In this document: positions 32,196-39,227 of the stretch, piece after piece | Numbering within the stretch: position 1 is the first letter of the stretch | Layout: every line of letters starts with the position of its first letter | Assembly: GCA_024644655.1 (NCBI GenBank) | Contig: JAHEHJ010000006.1 | Location: 1-39,227, forward strand | Length of the DNA stretch: 39,227 nt | Direction: 5' to 3' | Source of the DNA: Flavobacterium sp. | Lineage (GTDB): Bacteria > Bacteroidota > Bacteroidia > Flavobacteriales > Flavobacteriaceae | The notes under the pieces: generated by a model | What the model saw: only the letters and a program-made list of their open reading frames with translations | What the model was told of the DNA's origin: nothing | The model's database searches: none | Position numbers and translations under genes: made by a program

Positions 32196-35000
32196 TTATT
32201 CAGGCATCAAAACCCCAATGGCTTTGTCTTTAGCTAAGTATTTTTTAGCCACCTCTTGAATTTGAGCAACTGTTACGCTATTGATTTTGGCTTCCAATTC
32301 CAAAATATCTTCTGGCTTAGACCCATTCGTGTAACACTTGGTGAAATTTGACATCCAATATCTATTCTCTTTCATTTGTTTTTTATACTCCAATAGTTCC
32401 GCTTGTTTGAATTTATCCAAATCCACTTGTGTAGGCCCATTGGCTATTATTTTATTCAACTCTCCAAGTGAAGCCGTAATTAACTTTTCTGTATTCTCAG
32501 GTCCACAAGGGAATGAAATAGTAAAAGTGTAATATCCTGCAGGTACTTTGTTCATAAAGCCTCTAGCATTTACGGTATAAACACCACTTTCTTGCTCACG
32601 GATTACTTCGGTTAATTTGATGGTCAATATATCACCTGCGGCTTTTAACAAATAGGCCTCATTAGCATCATAAGTGGTATCACCATAATACATAATGCTG
32701 ACATTACTCTTAGGATCTTTACCTTTGTTTACTACTTTTTTCAAATCCCCTTTGATCATTCTATATCCTAAATCTTTGGCTGTTTCCTTAGTGCCATTTG
32801 ACGGAAGCGACGCTATATATTTTTTAGAAAAATCTTCCATAGTGGCATCATCTACATTCCCAACAAAGAAAAACTCAAAATCACTTGCATTGGCAAAACG
32901 CTCTTTGTATTTATTGTAAGCCAATTGATAATCTACTTCTTTCCATTTCTCAGCGGTTGGAACCATTCCGTTCCATCTTGGATTTTCTTTATTAAGGTAG
33001 GTGTAAAACTCTTGTTGAAAATAAAAGTTAGGTTGTGAAATCAAATTTTCATAAAAATTAGATTGTTTTTGTTTGTACCCTTCAAAAGCAGCGGTATCAT
33101 AATTCAAATCTGTGAAATACGCATACACCATTTGGAAGGCATATTCTAAATCTTTAGGAGTAGCACTTCCTCTAAATCCTTCACTTGAATTGAATATATA
33201 GGGAGTAACCTCAGCTATTTTCCCTGACATAAACTTATCAATATCATTTTTATTTAAACCCGAAAAACCAGCTTCTGTAAGCCCATTATTGGCAAATTGG
33301 GTTTTCTTCATTTCTTCGTTACTATATAAAGTAGTTCCTCCAAGGCTTACCACTTCTAACATGACCTCATCGTTTTTAAAATCAGTCTTTTTGTACGTTA
33401 CTTTAGCTCCATTGGACAAGGTTAAAGTAGTAGACCCTATTTTATCATTCGTTTCTTTTTTAACAATAGTTCCAGGCTGTGGAGTTTTTCGCAACAAACT
33501 TGTAGCTACGACTTTATCTTCATACGGTTTCAAATCCGCAGTATTTACTTGAATAGCAGCAAGTACTTCTTGTTCTGTTACTTTTTTTAACCCTTCTTTT
33601 TCAGGTGCCGTGATAACCACTACTCTATTATCTTCTTTTAAGTAGTCTTTTATAAAGGCATTAACTTCAGACAAATTAATAGCGGGTAACATCTTTTGGA
33701 TAGCAGGATAACTCCACTCAATACCTGGCATTGGTTCTTGCTCTAAAAAGTTAGACTGGCATTCCCACACAAAGTTTTCTGATTCTGATTTCTCTCGGTC
33801 TTTGTATTGACTCTCGGTTCTTGATATAATTTCCTTTTTTGCTCTTTCAAATTCACCAGTAGTAAACCCAAATTTCTTAACTCTTTCATTTTCTGAAACT
33901 AGTACTTTCAAGGCTTCCAACTGTTTGGTTTCGTCTATCATAGCAAACGACTGAAATGCTTGTTTGTCTCGGGCAAAAGTACCTCCGTGAAACGTAAACC
34001 CATAGGTAAAGGGAGGTGTTGGAGAATTCACCAACTCATTCAATCGGTTGTTTAACATGGTAGTAAACAATCCCTCAACCAATTCATCATTTAGGTCTTT
34101 TATGGTTTTCTTTTTCTTTGGCAACCCATAGTCTTTGTACATTAATTGCACCTGTGTTTGTGACGCTTCTTTATCACTCTCAATAGCTACGAAAGTTTCT
34201 TTATGATTAGGAACATCAAATGACTTTCTAGGTTTTTCATTCGCTGGATTCTGGTAATTCCCAAAATGGTCCTTGATTTTTTGTTCCATTTGGGCCACGT
34301 CTATATCTCCCACTACAATAATACTTATCAAATCTGGGCGGTACCAATCTTTATAAAAACTAATCAATTTATCATACTTGAAATTCTCTAGGATTTCTTT
34401 CTTACCAATTGGCAAACGATTCGCGTATTGTGACTTGTACATGATTTTAGGAATATACTTGTCTTCCATTCTTTTATCGGCACCTAAACCAAGTCGGTAC
34501 TCCTCTAGTACTACGCCTCTTTCTTTATCTATTTCTTCAGGAGTTAAATTCGCATTAAAGGCCCAATCTTCAATGATTTGAAATCCTTTTTCTAATTTTT
34601 CTGCATTATCGGATGGAATAGGAAGAAAATAAACCGTCTCATCAAAACTGGTATAGGCATTTAAGTGTTGGCCAAATTTTACTCCAATACTTTGTAAGTA
34701 ATCCACCAACTGATTTTTTGGGAAACGCTTAGTCCCATTAAAATTCATGTGTTCCATGAAATGAGCTAATCCTTGTTGGTCGTCATTTTCTAGGATAGAA
34801 CCTGCATTTATGACCAATCTCAAATCTACTTTGTTTTCAGGTTTTGCATTCTTCCTAATGTAGTAGGTTATTCCATTTTTCAAGGTTCCTTTTTTTACAT
34901 TAGGATCAAAAGGAATAAGATCAGTGGGTTTTAAATCTTGAGCCAGCAATGTAGCTGGAAACAAAAAAAGAGCTAGAGCCGATTTTAAAATTTGTTTCAT
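32196..35000 (-). CDS. Exported M16-family zinc metallopeptidase
   Basis: A 934-residue pitrilysin-type peptidase with a signal peptide (MKQILKSALALFLFPATLLAQ). The inverted zinc motif HxxEH is HFMEH at 80-84 (H80, E83, H84), with the third ligand E160, 76 residues after H84 (KERGVVLEEYRLG). The chain is about twice the length of a single M16 unit, so it has both the active N-terminal and the inactive C-terminal halves; the second half has no HxxEH. Such exported enzymes in Bacteroidota are thought to degrade peptides in the periplasm or at the outer membrane. No T9SS sorting domain is visible. It is a single-gene unit ending at a bidirectional terminator. Confidence 0.95.
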   Translation of the reverse strand: MKQILKSALALFLFPATLLAQDLKPTDLIPFDPNVKKGTLKNGITYYIRKNAKPENKVDLRLVINAGSILENDDQQGLAHFMEHMNFNGTKRFPKNQLVDYLQSIGVKFGQHLNAYTSFDETVYFLPIPSDNAEKLEKGFQIIEDWAFNANLTPEEIDKERGVVLEEYRLGLGADKRMEDKYIPKIMYKSQYANRLPIGKKEILENFKYDKLISFYKDWYRPDLISIIVVGDIDVAQMEQKIKDHFGNYQNPANEKPRKSFDVPNHKETFVAIESDKEASQTQVQLMYKDYGLPKKKKTIKDLNDELVEGLFTTMLNNRLNELVNSPTPPFTYGFTFHGGTFARDKQAFQSFAMIDETKQLEALKVLVSENERVKKFGFTTGEFERAKKEIISRTESQYKDREKSESENFVWECQSNFLEQEPMPGIEWSYPAIQKMLPAINLSEVNAFIKDYLKEDNRVVVITAPEKEGLKKVTEQEVLAAIQVNTADLKPYEDKVVATSLLRKTPQPGTIVKKETNDKIGSTTLTLSNGAKVTYKKTDFKNDEVMLEVVSLGGTTLYSNEEMKKTQFANNGLTEAGFSGLNKNDIDKFMSGKIAEVTPYIFNSSEGFRGSATPKDLEYAFQMVYAYFTDLNYDTAAFEGYKQKQSNFYENLISQPNFYFQQEFYTYLNKENPRWNGMVPTAEKWKEVDYQLAYNKYKERFANASDFEFFFVGNVDDATMEDFSKKYIASLPSNGTKETAKDLGYRMIKGDLKKVVNKGKDPKSNVSIMYYGDTTYDANEAYLLKAAGDILTIKLTEVIREQESGVYTVNARGFMNKVPAGYYTFTISFPCGPENTEKLITASLGELNKIIANGPTQVDLDKFKQAELLEYKKQMKENRYWMSNFTKCYTNGSKPEDILELEAKINSVTVAQIQEVAKKYLAKDKAIGVLMPE

Positions 35001-35181
35001 AAAAAGAGAGGGTTTAATGGGTTATCAAAATATAACGGATAAATAGTACAATTATTGTGAAACTACTAAATTAAAATACACGTTCCTTATTTTTAACTTA
35101 AAATTAGCTTAGTGTATTCGAAATCAATTAAGCTCCTACATTAGTTTGGCAATAATTAGTATATTTACGTTTCTGATTCTT

Positions 35182-36438
35182 ATGGACATGCTATCAAAAT
35201 TGTACTTTTTTTTATTCCCATTATTTACTGTTGCTTGCTTTAGTCAAGCTGAAGTAGAAGTACCGCCTCCTTTTAACATCAAAACAATGAGTTTTGTACA
35301 AAACGGACAAAATGTAATTCCTATATTCCAATTGGGTGATTCGTTCCAATTGCAATTTGACGACTTATATGGTAACGAAGCCAATTATTATTATAGCATA
35401 ACCCATTGCGATTACGATTGGAAACCGTCCCAATTATCTCGTAATGAATATTTGAATGGCTTTGATGACCAACGCATTCAAGACTATACCAATTCGTTCA
35501 ATACCCTCCAAATTTATTCCCATTACCGTGTGGCATTTCCCAATCGCTTAACTCAACTGCGTGTAAGTGGCAATTATGTTTTAAAAATATTAAACGACGA
35601 CAAAGAGGTAGTCTTCAGTAAAAAATTTGTGCTTTATGAAGAATTGGTATCCGTACCTACTCAAGTAAAAAGAGCTAGAGACCTCAGCGTCTATAATCAA
35701 AAACAAAACTTGGAGTTTTCAATACGATCAACTACCATTAATTTTCAAAGCCCGCTTACGAATGTAAAAGTATTGCTATTGCAAAATGGAAAATTCAATA
35801 CGGGTATTACCAATATCAAGCCTCAATACACTCTTGGCAATGACTTGATTTATAAATATGATAAAGAAACCCAATTTTGGGGTGGCAATGAATACTTGTT
35901 TTTTGAGAACAAAGACATCCGAGCGGCCAACAACAGCATTGCCACTGTTGATTCAAAAGGAGGCCTTTACAATGCGCACCTGTATCCTAGTGAGGCAAAA
36001 GGGAACAATCCCTACACCTATTACCCAGACATTAATGGTAGTTATATTATCAAAAGAATTAATGCTGAAAACAACGACATAGAAGCCGACTATTCTTGGG
36101 TGTTTTTTACTTTATCTGCCCCGAATTATTATGGAAAGAAAAACATTTATGTTAATGGAATGTTTAACAATTTTGCCACTAATGAAGAAAACAAAATGGA
36201 CTATAATGCCGAAAAGGGTATTTATGAAAAAGCCATTATGATTAAACAAGGGTTTACCAACTTCCAATACGTAATTGCAGATAGTCAAGGGAAAATAGAT
36301 GAAGAAAATGCGATTGACGGGAACTATTATCAAACCGAAAACAATTATTTTGTATTAGTCTATTATAGAGAAAACAACGAACGCTACGATCGAATCATAG
36401 GAAAAGGTATGGCTTCTTCTACAGATATAATTAACTAA
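35182..36438 (+). CDS. Type IX secretion system Plug homologue (DUF5103 / T9SS_plug family)
   Basis: A 418-residue protein whose N terminus, MDMLSKLYFFLFPLFTVACFSQ, is a signal peptide. The body has the DUF5103 features I recognise: PPPFNIKTMSFVQNGQNVIPIFQLGD early on, the YYYSITHCDYDWKPSQLSRNEYLNGF segment near residues 70-95, and the late ANYYGKKNIYVNGMFNNFA part. This family is now named T9SS_plug: in Flavobacterium johnsoniae the Plug protein closes the periplasmic side of the SprA outer-membrane channel. The start at 35182 gives a normal signal peptide; an in-frame TTG at 35146 adds an unlikely extension. An ATG at 35188 is equally possible. It is not adjacent to other T9SS genes here. 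Confidence 0.85.
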   Translation: MDMLSKLYFFLFPLFTVACFSQAEVEVPPPFNIKTMSFVQNGQNVIPIFQLGDSFQLQFDDLYGNEANYYYSITHCDYDWKPSQLSRNEYLNGFDDQRIQDYTNSFNTLQIYSHYRVAFPNRLTQLRVSGNYVLKILNDDKEVVFSKKFVLYEELVSVPTQVKRARDLSVYNQKQNLEFSIRSTTINFQSPLTNVKVLLLQNGKFNTGITNIKPQYTLGNDLIYKYDKETQFWGGNEYLFFENKDIRAANNSIATVDSKGGLYNAHLYPSEAKGNNPYTYYPDINGSYIIKRINAENNDIEADYSWVFFTLSAPNYYGKKNIYVNGMFNNFATNEENKMDYNAEKGIYEKAIMIKQGFTNFQYVIADSQGKIDEENAIDGNYYQTENNYFVLVYYRENNERYDRIIGKGMASSTDIIN

Positions 36439-36481
36439 TGTAAATTTAACATCTATTTCATCCATCCAAACGTATTTTTTG

Positions 36482-36489
36482 TAAATTTG
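36482..36489 (+). promoter_or_regulatory. Candidate -7 element of apaG
   Basis: TAAATTTG matches TAnnTTTG and ends 24 bp before the apaG ATG. No well-spaced -33 TTG is seen. Confidence 0.4.
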
Positions 36490-36513
36490 ACCAAATAACA
36501 CAAGTTATACTAT

Positions 36514-36900
36514 ATGGTTTCCCAAATCACAAGAGGCATAAAGATATCGGTTTTGACTAGTTTTGAAGGCACGTACTTCAAAAACTACAAGATTCATTTT
36601 GCCTTTACGTATGAGATTACTATTGAGAACCACAGTAAAGATTCGGTGCAATTGAATTCCAGACATTGGGAAATATTAGATTCTTTAAATGATATTGAAA
36701 TTGTAGACGGTGAAGGTGTTATTGGCAAAAAACCTGTGCTTAAACCAGGAGAAAAGCACACCTACAATTCGGGCTGCTTGTTATCATCCCCTTTTGGTGC
36801 TATGAATGGCTATTTTGAAATGATTAATTTCACCACAACCAAAAACTTTAAAGTCATTGTGCCTGCTTTTAAACTAAGCGCGCCTTTTGCTTTGAATTAA
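36514..36900 (+). CDS. apaG: ApaG family protein (DUF525)
   Basis: A small (128-residue) all-beta protein of the ApaG/DUF525 fold: YEITIENHSKDSVQLNSRHWEILDS in the first half, GVIGKKPVLKPGEKHTYNSGCLL in the middle and MNGYFEMI later, the family signatures. In Enterobacteria apaG lies beside apaH and mutants show altered Co2+ resistance and Mg2+ efflux, but the biochemical role is not settled, and the same fold occurs in eukaryotic FBXO3. There is no apaH or ksgA neighbour here. It stands as its own unit with a TAAATTTG promoter element. Confidence 0.93.
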   Translation: MVSQITRGIKISVLTSFEGTYFKNYKIHFAFTYEITIENHSKDSVQLNSRHWEILDSLNDIEIVDGEGVIGKKPVLKPGEKHTYNSGCLLSSPFGAMNGYFEMINFTTTKNFKVIVPAFKLSAPFALN

Positions 36901-36940
36901 TTTGGGTTCCCTACTTATTAAAAATTCAAATTTTCCTTTG

Positions 36941-36948
36941 TACTTTTG
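36941..36948 (+). promoter_or_regulatory. Candidate -7 element of pruA
   Basis: TACTTTTG matches TAnnTTTG, 72 bp before the pruA ATG, so the leader would be about 65 bases. No -33 TTG at the usual distance. Confidence 0.35.
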
Positions 36949-37020
36949 TTTGAAATTAAATAATTCCTAAAAAAGGGGTTATTTCATTTGTAAATTGTCT
37001 AATTACCAAAACTAAAAAAT

Positions 37021-38649
37021 ATGCCTAAAGGATTTTTTAATGTCCCGAATCCGGTTAATGAGCCCGTAAAATCATATGCTCCTAATTCTCCAGAGAAAGC
37101 GGCTGTATTAGCTGCTTACCAAAAAATGTGGAATGAAACGATAGATGTTCCAATGTATATTGGCCGTGAACAAGTCAAAACAGGAAATACGAGAACCATG
37201 TCGGCTCCACACGACCACCAGCATATAGTAGGTACATATCATGTGGCTGAAAAGAGCCATATTGAAAGTGCTATAGCAGCTGCTTTAGAAGCGCGTCAAA
37301 AATGGGCTAATTTAGCGTGGGAACAACGTGCGGCTATATTTTTAAAAGCTGCCGAACTTATTGCTGGACCTTACCGTGCGCGTATTAATGCGGCCACTAT
37401 GATTGCTCAATCCAAAACTATTTTTCAAGCGGAGATTGATGCTTCTTGTGAGTTGATTGACTTCTTACGCTACAACGTGGCCTTCATGACTCAAATCTAT
37501 AGCGACCAACCGAAGTCTGTTTCCGATGTATGGAACCGAGTGGAGTACCGTCCGTTAGAAGGGTTTGTGTATGCTATTACTCCGTTTAACTTTACAGCTA
37601 TTGCAGCCAATTTACCTGCCAGTGCTGCATTAATGGGAAATACGGTTGTATGGAAACCAAGTGACAGCCAAGTATTCTCAGCCAAAATCATCATTGATGT
37701 ATTTAGAGAAGCTGGCGTTCCAGATGGTGTTATTAATGTAGTTTTTGGTGACCCTGTAATGATTACCGAAACCGTATTGGCAAGTCCTGACTTTTCGGGT
37801 GTTCACTATACAGGTTCTACATTTGTATTTAAAGAAATTTGGAGAAAAATAGGTGAAAACATTCACCACTATAAAACCTATCCACGTATCGTTGGAGAAA
37901 CGGGAGGTAAAGACTTTGTGTTAGCACATCCATCTGCCAATGTAAAACAAGTGGTAACTGGAATTACGCGTGGTGCCTTTGAATTCCAAGGACAAAAATG
38001 TTCAGCTGCTTCTAGAGCTTATATTCCACAGAGTATGTGGAGTGCTGTAAAAGCCCAATTGATTACTGATGTGAATTCTATGAAAATGGGGTCTCCAGAA
38101 GACTTTTCGAACTTTATTACGGCGGTGATACACGAAGGTTCATTTGACAAGTTGGCGCGTTATATTGACCAAGCCAAAAAAGACAGTGATGCTGAAATTA
38201 TAGTTGGAGGTAACTATGACAAATCAAAAGGGTACTTCATTGAACCCACTGTAATCGTAACCACCAATCCGAAATACACTACGATGGAAACCGAACTTTT
38301 TGGTCCTGTTATTACCATTTATGTATATGAGGACTCTAAATGGAATGAAACCTTACAATTAGTGGACAGCACTTCAGAATATGCCTTAACTGGAGCTATT
38401 TTCAGTCAGGATCGTTATGCTATTGAAGAAGCTACAAGAGCATTAGAAAACAGTGCGGGTAATTTTTACATCAATGACAAACCTACAGGAGCTGTAGTGG
38501 GCATGCAACCTTTTGGTGGTGCTCGAGCTTCGGGGACGAATGACAAAGCTGGATCGATGCAAAACCTCTTACGATGGGTTTCTCCAAGAACCATTAAAGA
38601 AACCTTTGTTACACCCGAAGATTACCGTTATCCTTTTTTAGGAGAATAA
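37021..38649 (+). CDS. pruA: L-glutamate gamma-semialdehyde dehydrogenase (PruA-type)
   Basis: Oxidises glutamate gamma-semialdehyde (from proline) to glutamate using NAD+. The 542-residue aldehyde dehydrogenase has the general base E293 in VGETGGKDFV and the catalytic cysteine C327 in FQGQKCSAASRAYI, typical of the PruA branch. YAITPFNFTAIAANLP (about 184-199) and QPFGGARASGTNDKAG near the C terminus complete the set. It is a free-standing dehydrogenase without a proline dehydrogenase domain, as in other Bacteroidota. It ends at a strong GAAA-loop terminator. No proline dehydrogenase gene is in the window. Confidence 0.96.
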   Translation: MPKGFFNVPNPVNEPVKSYAPNSPEKAAVLAAYQKMWNETIDVPMYIGREQVKTGNTRTMSAPHDHQHIVGTYHVAEKSHIESAIAAALEARQKWANLAWEQRAAIFLKAAELIAGPYRARINAATMIAQSKTIFQAEIDASCELIDFLRYNVAFMTQIYSDQPKSVSDVWNRVEYRPLEGFVYAITPFNFTAIAANLPASAALMGNTVVWKPSDSQVFSAKIIIDVFREAGVPDGVINVVFGDPVMITETVLASPDFSGVHYTGSTFVFKEIWRKIGENIHHYKTYPRIVGETGGKDFVLAHPSANVKQVVTGITRGAFEFQGQKCSAASRAYIPQSMWSAVKAQLITDVNSMKMGSPEDFSNFITAVIHEGSFDKLARYIDQAKKDSDAEIIVGGNYDKSKGYFIEPTVIVTTNPKYTTMETELFGPVITIYVYEDSKWNETLQLVDSTSEYALTGAIFSQDRYAIEEATRALENSAGNFYINDKPTGAVVGMQPFGGARASGTNDKAGSMQNLLRWVSPRTIKETFVTPEDYRYPFLGE

Positions 38650-38668
38650 TCGTAACTTCCTTTATATT

Positions 38669-38700
38669 AAAAAGTTCAAGCGAAAGCTTGGACTTTTTTT
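38669..38700 (+). terminator. Intrinsic terminator of pruA
   Basis: 13-bp stem AAAAAGTTCAAGC (38669-38681) / GCTTGGACTTTTT (38686-38698) with one U-G pair, GAAA tetraloop and seven T. Confidence 0.92.
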
Positions 38701-38760
38701 ATTGGTTATCCAATAGGTTTTTTTGTATATTCGATGCCTAAACCAACCGTCAAATTATAT

Positions 38761-39227
38761 ATGAGATCAAAAATTACGCTATTATGTCTTGGCTTATTTA
38801 CCACTTTGGGGTATGCCCAAGACAACACATTTGATGCCTTGCAAAACCAATCGAAGACGCACATCTTGTATGATAGAGTTTTTGGTATATCCAATGCAAC
38901 CCAACCCAGAAGCACAGGTATCACAGCGGAATATTATATGCAAGTGTATCATGAGATGCAACGTGCTGATTATTGGAATCGGTTACCTAAACTTGAAACC
39001 TTGCGAAATGAGGCCCAAATGGGATTTGTTCACCAACAAATACCCCTTAGTCTTTTGGTTACTGATTTTGAAAAACTGAGTACAACTGCCGGTGCACAAA
39101 CGGTAACTTTGAATTCCAAAAACCAGTTGGAGGCAAAGCCAGATGCACAAAACCTAATGACTCGCTACAGTTTAAACTTGATAGCTCCCTTATTGTCTCG
39201 TGCTAAAACCAATCAGATTCATTTTAT
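38761..39227 (+). CDS. Exported protein of unknown function, 3' part outside the window
   Basis: The frame opens at ATG 38761 and runs without a stop to the right edge (155 codons). It begins with a clean signal peptide, MRSKITLLCLGLFTTLGYAQ, then a polar region (FDALQNQSKTHILYDRVFGI and YYMQVYHEMQRADYWNRLP). The tyrosine-, glutamine- and asparagine-rich composition suggests an envelope or secreted protein, but I recognise no family, and the C terminus (where a T9SS sorting domain would sit) is outside the window. It follows the pruA terminator in the same direction, so it is a separate unit. A TATATTCG sequence about 30 bp upstream is a weak -7 candidate. Confidence 0.8.
   Translation, partial: MRSKITLLCLGLFTTLGYAQDNTFDALQNQSKTHILYDRVFGISNATQPRSTGITAEYYMQVYHEMQRADYWNRLPKLETLRNEAQMGFVHQQIPLSLLVTDFEKLSTTAGAQTVTLNSKNQLEAKPDAQNLMTRYSLNLIAPLLSRAKTNQIHF

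Overview
The window looks like a chromosomal segment of a Flavobacterium-type bacterium (phylum Bacteroidota, family Flavobacteriaceae). The evidence is the low G+C, A-rich sequence, the adjacent gliding genes gldB and gldC, a type IX secretion system Plug homologue (formerly DUF5103), DUF6702 and DUF5916 proteins, an mDAP-type MurE, and the Bacteroidota -7 promoter element TAnnTTTG upstream of most transcription units. No phage, insertion sequence, CRISPR array or rRNA is visible. Gene content is mostly conserved core.

Layout. 1-7250 (minus strand) is the promoter-proximal half of the division/cell-wall (dcw) cluster, in transcription order mraZ-rsmH-ftsL-ftsI-murE-mraY-murD. The genes overlap or abut, and three 10-bp-phased GTGGTA boxes lie in front of mraZ. 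murD runs off the left edge. At 7.6-9.1 kb (plus) are an alpha/beta hydrolase and the ribosome-assembly GTPase YihA/YsxC. At 9.1-10.4 kb (minus) is the gldB-gldC pair, divergent from nadE (plus) across a palindromic pair of promoter elements. An orphan NarL-type response regulator (plus) follows, then dnaG and a polyprenyl diphosphate synthase (minus). At 15.2-18.8 kb come an unknown lipoprotein, rlmN, an O-methyltransferase, a PAP2 phosphatase and tatA.

At 18.8-23.2 kb (minus) is an envelope cluster: two tandemly duplicated carboxypeptidase-regulatory-like exported proteins, a DUF6702 protein and an exported M1 metallopeptidase. At 23.3-28.8 kb are pepE, tRNA-Gly(UCC), a GNAT acetyltransferase, a CBM9-like/DUF5916 outer-membrane candidate and gpmI. 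The 28.8-29.16 kb convergent gap carries the most unusual structure seen: four ACCATGGTGATTT units at an exact 22-bp period, flanked by an 8-bp inverted repeat and followed by a very long terminator-like hairpin. At 29.2-39.2 kb are an acetyl-CoA hydrolase/transferase, map, a methyltransferase, an exported M16 peptidase, the T9SS Plug homologue, apaG, pruA and the start of an exported protein cut by the right edge.

How the genes work together: the dcw block makes peptidoglycan precursors and the division transpeptidase. gldB/gldC and the Plug belong to the gliding/T9SS surface machinery. TatA and the many signal-peptide proteins (M1, M16, CarboxypepD-like, DUF5916) point to an export-rich envelope. 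The most notable observations are the 22-bp repeat array and its hairpin, a DnaG zinc-binding domain lacking all four zinc ligands, the MraZ operator, and a response regulator with a substituted acidic-pocket residue.
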